Of a stretch of DNA of 64,000 nt, positions 51,465 through 62,621 are shown piece by piece. The DNA comes from Syncephalis plumigaleata. Taxonomy: Eukaryota; Zoopagomycota; Zoopagomycetes; Zoopagales; Piptocephalidaceae. Location of the stretch: assembly GCA_025201365.1 (NCBI GenBank), contig JAIXMF010000022.1, positions 124,001 to 188,000 of the forward strand, read 5' to 3'. Each line of letters opens with the position of its first letter. Positions within the stretch are counted from its first letter, which is position 1. The notes beneath the pieces are model-generated. The model ran no database searches. It saw only the letters and a program-made list of their open reading frames with translations, and was not told the origin of the DNA. The translations under genes and the position numbers were made by a program.

Positions 51465-51545
51465 ATTACAATGGTTTTCCAACCGATTAACACTGTTAGT
51501 CATTAACTTTTGCTCTTATTAATAAATAATCTTGCGCATTCATTA
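51465..51545 (-). repeat. Terminal motif, left end of kinase cassette D
   Basis: Read outward on the minus strand: GATTATTTATTAATAAGAGC, AAAAGTTAATGACTAACAG, CGGTTGGAAAACC and ATTGTA. It pairs with 53728-53797. Confidence 0.6.
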
Positions 51546-51826
51546 TTAGCGAAGTCAATATATATAACATTAGTGTCTGTGTACGTCATTAACGCTCTCT
51601 ATAGTACATTTGTCGTATAACCTCTACTAATCGTGTTCATTATATGGCTGCATAGAGTATCTTAGTGTTATACATTGAACATCGTATGCTTATAAATATG
51701 ATACTTTATTAGCATTCTAAATAAAACATTATATCCATTGGCAGTATGCTTAGAAGAAGAGAGAGAGAGCTAAAAAAGCTTTATTGGTTAAATTCTATGT
51801 ATGATAAATGAAATCCCTATCATTCA

Positions 51827-53250
51827 TCATACTTGTGCAGCAATTAGCCTATATGCATCAGTATCCATAAAGTGCAGCACCATTTTAGGTTCTTTAAGAT
51901 TTAGCATTGCGTCTCTCAGCATTCCTAAGATTTCTTTCTGTAATTTGTATGCGTCCCACTGACTATGTGGAGGAGGGTCATGCGTAAAGTCCTTGCTTAG
52001 TAGGCCATTGTAATCCGTGAGTAGTTTGCCGATGAATTGACCAATTTCTTTGACATCATACATGAAAGAAGGAAGCATTGGCGCCAATTCAGGCGATGGT
52101 GACAAACCAACATTGGTCATTACTAATCTTCTGAAATCCTTGTGGATAATTGCATAACCAAAGTTAATAAGCTTGATGTCATGTATAATATTTGATTTAT
52201 ATTCAGCAGAAACCCAGACATCTATTATGATAGCAGTTAGATTCATTTATATACTAATAGCAATGACTTACGATTTCCTCCCATAATGTTGTACACGACT
52301 CCTATTTCATTAAGGGTTGAAACAGCTAAATAGTAGCAGTGTTATGATTAGCATTATTATTCAGACTATTGCTACTACTGATATACATACCTTCCATTAC
52401 TCGAGCAACCAAACGTGGTGTATTTTTGACTAACTCAAATGTAGGAACTCGATTAAGGTAAGCCGTCATAGAGCTAACCTTCTTGTTAGGCAAATCAAGC
52501 ACAAAACATCCCATTTCCTCATCTGCCGTTAGAGCACTATCTATACGTTTAAATAAAACGGCATCTAATTTCCTCCTGTATTCTGGATCGTCTATTCTCT
52601 CGACATACTAAAAATGATAACAGCAAAAGTGTAAGTTAACGATGTCAATTATTATAGCTGTAACTTACATCATAAAATCTCTTTGCATTTTCATGTTCCA
52701 CGTTTCCCTTATCACATACTACAAGCAGTTCACCTTTACCCATCTCACTTTCAATTTTATATCGAGAAGTAGCCACAGATCCTTGCCATACCATCGGTTT
52801 AAATTTGTACTTTCCGGAGAAATGAATAATTAGATCCCTCCTGTTCTTTGGATGTGGTGTTGTATGTATAGTCATTCTCTCTGCTGATTGGGGTTGTGAC
52901 ATATGTTGTGATTTGTCATGTTTATTACTTGGATGATCAGGAGATAATGCTGCTTTACTCCATTTAGCGGACCTAAATTTTATCTTAGCACTTCGTTGTT
53001 GATTCCATTGTTGTCCTTGGTTGTCGTTTGGATGCATTGGCGTAGCTACATTATTCCAGTTGTTGCTTTCAAATTGCATATTAGTATTTGGCTGCTGATG
53101 CCATTGTTGTCCCGTCATTGGCATTTGATTCGGATTGTTATTGGTGAATGGAGATGGTGTACCCCACATATCCATGCCATTTGTGTGATGAGATAACATC
53201 ATGCACACACACAGTGTGATTGCAGATAATGAAGTCGTGCTGTATCTCAT
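51827..53250 (-). CDS. Secreted pseudokinase-like protein D
   Basis: Four exons (53250-52669, 52607-52391, 52325-52272, 52221-51827) give 415 residues in phase. The start at MRYSTTSLSA was preferred over upstream non-ATG codons because it begins a clean signal peptide. Residues 26-140 are Asn/Gln/Pro-rich. KIKFRSAKW in the linker resembles IHFSGKYKFKPMVW further on and may be a partial internal repeat. The kinase-like part has VVCDKGN at beta-3. The 54-bp exon reads VSTLNEIGVVYNIMGGN with no HxD, and INFG replaces DFG (Asp to Asn). No ATP-dependent activity is expected. Likely role: secreted binding protein, by inference. Confidence 0.7.
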
Positions 53251-53727
53251 GGTTATCCCAGTTGAGTAACTTCGTAATATGTCGTCAATAAACTCGATTC
53301 TTGTAGCCACACTTGTGCTGATCTATATCGACGACTAATGCAGTGTATTGCGTATACTAAACGGAATGGCTTTAACGTGTAGTTCTATGAGGAGACTTGA
53401 CTACGGTAAAAAGAAAAAGAAGAGAGCGTAATTATTATTGATAGTCAAGTGTTGACATTTTTATCATCCATTTATAGCTGTAGATACAATGATGGAGTTT
53501 ATTCTATTACAATGACACGTGCAGTCCATACAAACACTCATATGTTGTGTACCATATTTGGACTGAATCATGGTTGTGGATAGCTGTTTTTGGATGTTGT
53601 ATTCAAATTGCAAACATACATTGCTCGTTATGAATGTTTTATTGACCTTTCTGTAAACCGTTTACATACACCAGATAGAATAGAAAGGAAAAAGGATGGC
53701 GCATAGTGATAATAGTGCTAACTAATG
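53251..53727. other. 5' flank of gene D
   Basis: Matches the gene B flank. TATAAA on the minus strand at 53471-53476. No other gene. Confidence 0.55.
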
Positions 53728-53797
53728 TGCAAAATTATTTATTGATATGAGCAAAAGTTAAATGCTAGCAATGCTAACTGGTTAGAAAACCCTGTAT
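53728..53797 (+). repeat. Terminal motif, right end of kinase cassette D
   Basis: Contains AAATTATTTATTGATATGAG, CAAAAGTTAAATGC, GCTAACTGGTTAGAAAACC and CTGTA. It abuts the left arm of the 53794/59300 inverted repeat. Confidence 0.6.
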
Positions 53798-53912
53798 GCT
53801 CATGCTTCATCGACACGTCCATGTGATTGCGGGATCATTCGATGACATGTCATAATGCATTGCAATCAGTATCAATCATGTCAATTGACAATGATAAATG
53901 ACATACAAATGG
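53794..53912 (+). repeat. Inverted repeat arm, left
   Basis: About 120 bp beginning GTATGCTCATGCTTCAT. It matches the reverse complement of 59171-59300 over nearly its whole length, including GGGATCATTCGATGAC and CAATTGACAATG. The two arms face each other around gene E and GatB. Confidence 0.75.
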
Positions 53913-54019
53913 AAAATAGTTTGTTTGACCAGTAAAAAAGACAAAAAGAACCAATTCATAGGCAATGCAATTCGTGTTCAATCAAAGTATGAATATCGAA
54001 TTATGCCACAATGTCAACA

Positions 54020-54345
54020 GTCTAAATACTTTATCGTAACCTTGAATGAGGCTTAACTTTGTTTGCTCACATAGCATCTTCTTGTCCTCGGCACTCGGAT
54101 ATGTCTGGTGTAGATTCTTGAGCAACCAGTTGACTAAGATGACCAAGACATCAGCTTTATGATTGGTTCATCGTGTCTCCTCGTCGTACGAGGAATGCGT
54201 GACAATACGCATAGCACATTCATTAAAGCATCGCATAATGACCCGTTCACTAGTACGAAAGACATGCAATAGCTTAAAATAATCTTGCAGCTGAATTAAT
54301 AGCCGATGAATTAGTTCAACAACGGCGTGACATCCGCAGTTAATA
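54020..54345 (-). pseudogene. TALE-class homeobox relic
   Basis: On the minus strand, 54165-54070 reads VNWLLKNLHQTYPSAEDKKM and LCEQTKLSLIQ. This is helix 1, the three-residue TALE loop with the PYP-type motif (here TYP), and helix 2 of a TALE homeodomain. The next residues should be VxNWFxNxR but are unrelated (GYDKVFRLL), so the recognition helix is missing. Upstream, after an in-frame stop, 54330-54185 encodes VVELIHRLLIQLQDYFKLLH and RVIMRCFNECAMRIVTHSS, which may be the same gene's N-terminal part. No full-length frame is visible. Confidence 0.55.
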
Positions 54346-54849
54346 ATGATGTGTAGATTCAGACAATTGACACATCATACGGTTACACAACATGACAGAC
54401 ATTAATCTCATTGGTGCTTGTATTCACAATATACTACTTACAAGCAATGGATTGACAACTCGGTTATACCAATATCCACTACTGATTTGCACGATGCTGT
54501 TATAACAGTATTGCCTTATCATTCAGATAGCAAATGTACTGGTCGATATCCACATGGATGGCATGGTAAACGTGCAGTCTGATGGATGTTCCATCATTCC
54601 GAGTACAATCCACGCACAGAGGAGAGTATTGTATTCTGATCATTACATTGATAATAATGAATCGAATGGACATGTTATTATTATCATAATATGGATTGAT
54701 TCACACTTTTAGATGGGATTGAATCGTCAAAATCATAGTTTATTCCAATAATGAAAGCATCAATCATTAATAAAACTCGTATAAACTTGCTATCAGCTAG
54801 ATTGCTATGACGTTTTACTGAACTACCGAGTAAATCTATTTCCAGTTGG
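54346..54849. other. Intergenic between homeobox relic and gene E
   Basis: About 500 bp, AT-rich, with no recognisable gene on either strand. Confidence 0.45.
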
Positions 54850-56008
54850 CTATAGTAGTTGTGGTTGTGGCTGGTGTGCTTGCTGTGCTTGTACTAGCAT
54901 ACGCCTCAATGCAACCGCAAAGCTAGAGCAGTCTCGAGTACGTGTCGCTATGGTAGTTATTTGAAGCACTGAAATATAGGCAGCTACAGCTTGCTCCAAT
55001 GTCGCTTTGCTTTGCATTGGGAAATATGCTAAATCAGCTTCTCGTGCTTGTTTTATATATTGGACTATCCTCATATGGTCCTCATGAGTAATATTTAGTG
55101 GATTTGCCGCAATTTCTAGGTTAATCTTGCTTGAAATATAATCGTAAAGCTCCTCATGGTAGCCAGTGCATGCATAAGGACTTGGGGATCCAGGATTAAT
55201 CTTTGCTGGTGCGATATTGGTATACAACTGATTTGTAGGTGGCTGCGGTCTTTCTGTTACCTCAAAGGCAACAATCTTTACCTTCAATTGTCCATTATTT
55301 TGTGGTATAACAGAAATATCTACATTTATATGTTAGCTAGCTGTGATATAACTTGATAATACTTACCGTTTAAGTCTATTTTTATATTCGTGATACCGAC
55401 ATTATAAAGATAAATGAAACCTATGCAGTAGTTAGTACATGTACTGAATACCACAGATAAACTGCTTACCTTTAAGTATTTGTGGTAGGACTTGGTTGAG
55501 AGTAACAAGACGATCTAAATAGTTTTGTTGATGTATGAATTGCTCCAAGTACAGACCACTAATATTGCGGTAGATAAAACAGTTTCCTGCAGGTTGAGCT
55601 GGTCCTGCAGGAACCGGGATAGATTTTAATGGATTCCTGACGTAATTACGATATTCTTTATTGACACCTCTATTTCGTGCGGTCATAAGTGCCTTTTATA
55701 CAAAAGTAAGCAGAAGAAGTATAAATAATGCCCATTATACTTACATCAAATGCTGCTTTCTCAATATTAATAGGCGTGCATGTCATATATGCGGGCTCTT
55801 CACCATACGTAAGTTTAGCATAACTAACAACACCGCCTACTCCACCCTTCCATTGCACATTTGATATACCTTCATTGATAGCTCTTTGCTCTATGTAGTT
55901 ACGAGCGTATAGGTTTGAACCACCAATTACCTGTGCCTGGATGGCACATGATATCAGTACCAATACCGCGGTTATCGTCAATGTCGTCTGATGAAATAGT
56001 GAACGCAT
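54850..56008 (-). CDS. Secreted pseudokinase-like protein E
   Basis: Four exons (56008-55745, 55692-55470, 55420-55367, 55319-54850) give 336 residues in phase. The signal peptide is MRSLFHQTTLTITAVLVLIS. YARNYIEQRAINEGISNVQW aligns with FAQEYVMAYQKELGLSDIRW of gene C, and PAYMTC with IAFMKC, so the beta-3 Lys is Thr. The 54-bp exon reads FIYLYNVGITNIKIDLN where C has AIYLYNAGIIHEDLYPK: the catalytic His is lost. AFE replaces DLD. E has A/C-type exon structure but B/D-type loss of catalysis, so it links the two subfamilies. It ends in a Gln/Pro tail. Confidence 0.7.
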
Positions 56009-56571
56009 GTTATTCGTGATATCTAGTAAGATCCAAAGATAGGACAGACGAGCATGTATATGTGTGGATAGCGAGAGAAGAGAGAGAAAAGATGGTTTGA
56101 TGCAAAGAAAGTAGCAATATTATCGTCTCTATTTATGTCGTAAACAGCTCAGATGTGCCATTCTCCTGACTGGAAGGATGCTTCGACTGTAAACTGAGTA
56201 TTACGGAGCAAAACAATATCAGCTCCACATGTCAATTGCCATTAACAGTATAGCAATCACCAGCTGTATTCTGTTTTAGTTTATCTTGGTAGTTCAGAAT
56301 GCGCCATTCTATTCCATCCTACTATGGACAAGTGGACGTTTCAGTTGTAGGTTGCATACTAAGGGAAGGAGGAAACATTGCACGATATCATCTGCCATTA
56401 TTAGCATGCTTACTATGGAAAAGATACTCATTCAAACAAATCTTGTATTGACTAACATGTTCATGTTCAATCGACCATTACATCGATGATAATGAATGGA
56501 ATAATGGATCAATGAATATACTCGCATGTTACTATTGCAATCTGTTGTTCTCTTTGAGAATATATCGAGAT
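56009..56571. other. Intergenic
   Basis: Upstream region of gene E, with a GAGAGAAGAGAGAGAAAAG tract near 56070-56090. No gene seen. Confidence 0.5.
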
Positions 56572-58923
56572 TTATGATAGATCCATTAGATCTTTTAATA
56601 ATTGATTAGCAAGTTTCGGACTGGCTTGCCCTTTCGTTTGCTGCATCACCTGTCCGACGAACCATCCAAACAATCGTTTATTTCCTTGTCTAACCTGCTC
56701 CACCTAATGCATTCCAACCATTAATGCTATCCATTTATTCCTCGTCAATCATATCGCTTACCTTATCTGGATGACTACTAATTAACTTCTGACATATACT
56801 CTGTAGGTGTGAAGTATCGCGAATCTCACTCCAACCATGTGCTTCTGCGATAGTCTCGGCATTTCGTGGATCATTCTCGTCGATCATACACGTCAGTATT
56901 CGTTTAGCAAGTTTACCTATGGGACATACACATGAGCCATTCAATTAAACAGGATGATCAAGCTAGCTACCACTGATTCGATCATTCTGCAATGCCGTCA
57001 CTATGGATCTTAGCTGTTCCACGCTAACCGTATTGCTACTGAAAGGTATATTCCTGCTATTTAATCGACCCATCAGCTCATTGGTAATCCTAAGCATCAT
57101 CGATTAGCCAGTGTTAATGCGTCGATTGTGCTGCCCTACCAATTGAAAGCTAAACGTATATCGGTATTCTTAGCAACCTATATGATATTAGTATTAATCG
57201 TCTTCTCTCTGATAATGCTGTATTCTTACCTGTTCAAAGTAAACATCCACCAATGGTTCAATAAATAGTGTATTGCACTCCTCAATGGAAAGCCCATAGT
57301 CTGACATGAATCGTTGTTTGCGAGCATCAGGCAGCTCAGGTAATGCCGCTCTATGCTGTTCGATATATTTCTATCATACTAGTGAGCTATTCTATTCAAT
57401 ATTGATGTGCACAATTGCTCACTACCTTTGATATATATATTGGTGGCAAATCTGGATCAGGCATGTATCTAATGAATGCTACATCAACAACAATACGTGC
57501 CATAAAAGCATGCTATCACTCATTAGTCACCTATAATCCACTGCTGTTTCCTTGGTACGTAGACTAAATGTTTTCTTTCGTATCACATCGTAGCCACGAG
57601 TCTCTTGCAACAAACGCTCATTCGATTCTAGTAAGCCGATTTGTCGATTGACTTCCGCATCTACCAGTGTACTATTAGCCACTCATACCTGATCCAGTGG
57701 CTACTTTCCTTACCAATGGCTGCCGTAAGAAATCGAATACTCGTGAGATTCTTTAGCTCGCATCTCACACCTAGTGGCTCGTTGGGTCTGCACACCGACA
57801 CATTGACGTCACACCGAAGTGATCCCTAATCATTCCCGGTGTAAACTATAGGATGTCAACAATAATCAATGCCACTGACCTGTTCCATATTGCCATCCGA
57901 TACTCCCGTTGCACGTAGTATCGATTGTAGTTTACGTACAGCAATACCCGCTTCCATAGATGATCTGTAAATGTTACCATTAGCTTGCCATAGCATGACA
58001 TAGTAGTGGTGGTGGTGGTAGTAACTCACCGTAGATCTGGTTTAGTGACAATTTCAATGAGTGGTACACCAGCACGATTCAGATCAACATGTACCATCTT
58101 TCCAGTAATATCACTCGTGCTCTTTCCTGTATCCTAATCATTATAACGATCAACGTGTAAACGATAATCATTATGAGCATTACTATGATACCTGTTCCAA
58201 CTGCAGTTGCTCTAATCGTATCATTCTTTCATAGGATAGACCATCCAATGACGATAGACATAGTGTTCCCCCACGAGCAATCGGTTCTAATGGTAAATGA
58301 GACTGCAGTTCTTTTTATTCATGTTGACTATTACCTTTATGCTGCGTGATTTGATAGCCAGCTGGAAGATCATGATAGAAATAGTGTTTACGATCAAAGC
58401 TTGAATATGATTGAATTTGAGCCGATAATGCCAGAGCAAGTCGTGTCGCCAACCCGACACATTCTGGATTCAATGACTATACTCGCAATAATAATAATAA
58501 TAGTAATAATAATAAACGGTTTATTCGCATGCTACCTTTAAATAATACTAGTGAAACTTACAGGAAGCGTACCAGGAAATGCCGCGTCTATTACAGACAC
58601 CTGTGTGTTGGGCTGCTCTTCATAGGTAGCGGACGCGTCTATAACATGTATTGCAACAATACGTAAACGTGCAGTCTAGTCGATAGTCCAGCATACTTAC
58701 TCGAGAATAGCTTGTGTCGCGAACATAATTGCGCGTGAATCTCCAGACCTATTACAAATTGCCAGCTTGAATGCACACCTTGTACCAGATTACTCGGCAA
58801 TGAAGCTGCCGTTGTTGTCGTGCGCTTACTATCCTGTCTCAAGCGTAGTGCTGCTCTATGTGAGTTGAATTGCCATAGTTTTGCAAATGGGAGTCCTCTT
58901 TGCAACGAACGTGAAAAAGACAT
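56572..58923 (-). CDS. GATB: Glutamyl-tRNA(Gln) amidotransferase subunit B, mitochondrial
   Basis: Part of the GatCAB/GatFAB complex that converts Glu-tRNA(Gln) to Gln-tRNA(Gln) in mitochondria. The start at [15 protein letters not shown] gives an Arg-rich targeting leader. Then [12 protein letters not shown] (the GatB signature), [43 protein letters not shown], and the C-terminal [20 protein letters not shown]. About ten short exons with introns of 45-80 bp; some internal exons (57000-58100) are hard to join by eye. The C-terminal [11 protein letters not shown] fits the tRNA-binding helical domain. It lies between the two arms of a 120-bp inverted repeat. Confidence 0.88.
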
Positions 58924-59170
58924 GACGAAAATACACGAGTGAAGAAATAGGAATACATGATGCAATCAAGTGGATTATGTGCTCCACCTTACAATCTTTT
59001 CGTTAATCATTCTTGTAGCTGCTTGATTTCATTTCTATTATTATGAGCTACACCATAATAAGAACAAGCATTACAAGTCATATTACTATTACTACTACTA
59101 TGAGTCAATAAATATATCTATCGTATTCATACAAATGTCATTCATTATCATGACATCTACATGACATGTT
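58924..59170. other. Intergenic
   Basis: GatB promoter side; AT-rich, nothing else recognised. Confidence 0.4.
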
Positions 59171-59300
59171 CATTTGTATGTCATCTATCATTGCTCATTC
59201 CATTGTCAATTGACGTGATCGATACTGATTGCAATCTATCATGACACGTCATCGAATGATCCCACAATCATATGGGCGTGTCAATAAAGCATGAACATAC
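59171..59300 (-). repeat. Inverted repeat arm, right
   Basis: Reverse complement of 53794-53912 with about 12 extra bases. It may be a short non-autonomous transposon (MITE) present twice in opposite orientation. Confidence 0.75.
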
Positions 59301-59508
59301 GCGATGCTATCTATAATGCGATACAACATTCATCCAATTCATATGACCATCGTTCAAGTATCATTCCTTCACACACATACGCATTGACTACATGTAAATC
59401 AAATGGCATACTTTTGACATTATCATTCTAATGTATGCACGTTCAACAACGTAAGAATAGAATAGAAAAGTAAGCTTTATTCCTATTGATCAATCAATAT
59501 TCCATGTA

Positions 59509-61887
59509 TTAAGCAGAATTCAAAGGCTTGACCGCCTTTCCTAGCTTGTTAAGAGCGTACGATAATTTAGCGGCATTTTGACCAAGGTATGAATCATCTA
59601 GAGTGACTTGTTAGTATACAGCATACATATGCTACGTTGCAATTGCTTACCCTGTTCCTTATCATCGTGCTCCAGCATAACAATCGTATGTGGATTAGTG
59701 CTATTCTTTGCACTTTGAGCAGTAGCAGCACGTAGTTTGGCTACCCATTTAGCAGCATCTATCGTAAGTGGCATTAGTTAGTACGGATTAATCAATGGAC
59801 TTATTTTTATACTCACCCCGGTACGGCGCGAATGTATCGTCGGAATAATTAATCAAAAGTATATTGGGATATATGGCATTAGACTTGATGTTTTCGTATG
59901 GTGAATATGATCTAATGGCTTTATAATCATCGATTGATTTAGCTGGATTACCCCATTCAGGTATGCCTACGTATTCGCTGTCAGTGCTTTGCTCCATCAT
60001 TGCATCCAAAACATTTAAATACGGCACTATAATATCAAATTAGCACTCATCACTATTCAAGGTATGATCTTTATACTTACTGCTGATAATGGCCACCTTG
60101 GCAATATCAGGTTGCTTATTGATGGCAGCACCAATAATTGTAGAACCATCGTTATAACCTTCAACTACCATGAGATTATGGCTGGTATACTTCTCGGATA
60201 CCAAGGCATTAGTGGCAGCCATGAAATCATCAATAAAAGCTTGATTATTATTGTGCACCGTGGCTATGTCATCTCCAGTCAACTCTGGATCTTCCGTTCT
60301 TCTGCTATGGGCGATTGCACAGACAAATCCACGATTGAGCAACGATACAAACTCTGCTCTAAAGTCAACTTCGAGCATAGGAGTACCACCACCATTGCCT
60401 ACTACCCAAGCAGGATTCGCGCCATTTTTCTTCAATCCACGCTTATAGGCAATGGTAATAGGAATATCAGGTTGATTTCCCTTGCTATCTGGCTTGCCTT
60501 TAGCATAGATAAGTTCGGTAACATAATCCGATTCATTGTAGTCAGGTACTGGATCCACATATGTCTTCGTTGCCTTCTTTGTTGCCATGTTGTAGGAATA
60601 GGTTGTTCGAGGTGTGATCAATGACGAGTACTCAAATATGAGTGTATCACTGTTGTAATCAGCTACTCCTTTATAAGTCGCCCTATATGATTTAGCTGGG
60701 AACTCGATATTGTGTGACTTTGCACTAGGCTGTAGTCTTCCTTCGCTATCATAGTCGTATACGGTGACTTGCTGAGTGACTGCAACGTCATTGAATAATA
60801 CAATATGATTTCGGAAGACGGCTATATCGCTAATCTCAAGCTTAGCGTTTTCCAGTACTCGCTTATGAGCACTTTTATCATTTATCTTGTCGATATCGCA
60901 TACGTATGCCGTCTTCTTCATGGTATCACCAGAAGTGATTACAAGTAAGAACTGCTTGTTCAAATGATATACCTGCAAGTATGATTCAGTCGATAATGTT
61001 ACTGGAATAGGCGCCATTTTGCTTGCAGTATCACTGGTGGCGTCCAAATAAAAGTATTGTGGTTCGACATTTGCCTTTGATATACATATGAAAAAGTATC
61101 GATTGCTACTGGATTTCTTTACGCTAATATAGGATCCTTTTTGACCGGTATGAATGGCACTATCTTTATCTACGGGAGTACCGATAGTATGTCGCATTAG
61201 GCGAACACCATCAGAATCTTTAGTTGCATACAAAGTACTCTTTCCAGTGCCACTCCATTCGGCCCAGTAACCAATGTTCTCAACTTTGTCTGGAAGTAAC
61301 TTTCCAGAAGCAAGATCATTGAACTGCAAGCTGGATTTCCGGTTAATGGAATCGTATACTTTAAAGCCAACTATGGTATGATCGCTGTTTGGCTTTACAT
61401 CAAATACATCTCTGGATCCCTCAGGTAGTGTGCTAGGATCCAATACAATTTCCTCGGGTGCATTCGGTACGTCTATCTTCTTTCGATAGTAAACAGATGA
61501 TTTAGCACCAGGTTGCCGCTTAGAATAATAGCGATAATTTCCTATATATTGGGAGGATTCCGTTGGAGATCGACCTATTACTTTGACCATTTCATTACGA
61601 ATCTGATCTTTAAGCTGCTGATCCTTGGCAAGCACTTGTTGAGCATAGACCTTCTCGGCATCGAGGTACTCTTTCACATCTGTACTGTACTGGCCTTCAT
61701 CCTTTATCCACTGGTAAGGATCATCGATAACCTCGCCATGGTACTTGTGCTGGAATGGTTTCGTCTTGGCCACCGGTGCTTGTTCCGATTGAGCCCCTAC
61801 AAGTGCGTGTAATGGTACGGCCAATCCAATAAGTACTGCAAAGTAGGCAAGTACTACAAACTTGCTTGTAGTATGATAGCAGAACAT
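59509..61887 (-). CDS. Secreted prolyl-oligopeptidase-family protein lacking the catalytic Ser
   Basis: Peptidase family S9A, closest in pattern to oligopeptidase B. Exons about 61887-60076, 60028-59817, 59759-59652 and 59597-59509, unbroken, about 745 residues. A signal peptide or anchor (FVVLAYFAVLIGLAVPLHAL) precedes the beta-propeller, opening with HGEVIDDPYQWIKD. The hydrolase domain follows the family order: NRGFVCAIAHSRRTEDPE, ALVSEKYTSHNLMVVEGYND, WGNPAKSIDDYKAIRSYSPY, YPNILLINYSDDTF, AAKWVAKLRAAT. The nucleophile motif G-G-S-x-G is G-Y-N-D-G, so Ser is Asn, and HxRGG is HSRRT. Asp (SDD) and a candidate His (LEHDD) remain. Expected to be a non-peptidase; role unknown. Confidence 0.85.
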
Positions 61888-62621
61888 GTCTACTAGATAA
61901 TGGTTGAGGAAACGTGACGTGACGTATTGATTGTATAAACGTAAAAATGATAATGAGCTGTAAAACGAATAAAATAGAAATGCGGCGCTTTAACCATAAT
62001 CTACAGCAGACTGTCCTTGACATTATAAGAGGTTTGGAGTGGAGCTGTCAATGCTTCAACATCGTGCTATCTATGGCCACATTTGTCACGTCAATGTGGC
62101 GTTGCATCAAATTATCCAGTATTAGGTATGTACTGTAGTGGTTATTTCAAGTTCTGCCAATACCAATTTGACACATTTTGTCGCATGTACTTGCAATCCT
62201 TGTTATGACTGCAATGGATGTTTCATGTTGTACATGTACTCCTCAAGAGTACCTTTACCATTTGTTCGTATATTGATGCATCGTGCTTGACATATATTTA
62301 TTGGTCCAACCTGTAACATAAACCAGTCATTCTTCCATTCATCATACATATTTGTTCTATATCTATTGGTAAAGGAACTGTTAATGGACTCATGGTGTTT
62401 ACTTGATATTTGTTCTTGTGAAATCACTAGAGCACTATTAGTGAAGCAAGAGCATGCTTGTTTTCAGGACTGTTTAAACTATTCCGTAGATGATGTTACT
62501 TGTACTCGTATCTCCTGCTTAATGATTATTATTGGATAGTTGCTTGCTTATACTCATTGCTATAGCATCATGAATGTATTTAATAAACATAAGCGATATT
62601 GAAGAAAATTTACATTTATTA
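61888..62621. other. Intergenic
   Basis: About 730 bp. A minus-strand frame at 62427-62203 (YDEWKNDWFMLQVGPINICQ) reads more like protein than its surroundings, but I do not recognise it and see no start or splice context. Confidence 0.4.

Larger units (their letters stand above)
48545..53795. repeat. Duplicated island, copy 2 (genes C and D)
   Basis: Second copy of the block at 22975-29160. Both kinase-fold genes in this copy have unbroken frames. Confidence 0.75.

Noticed and set aside
62203-62427. 74-aa frame (YDEWKNDWFMLQVGPINICQ) as a gene
   Set aside because: Amino-acid usage looks protein-like, but there is no paralogue, domain or flanking exon in view.
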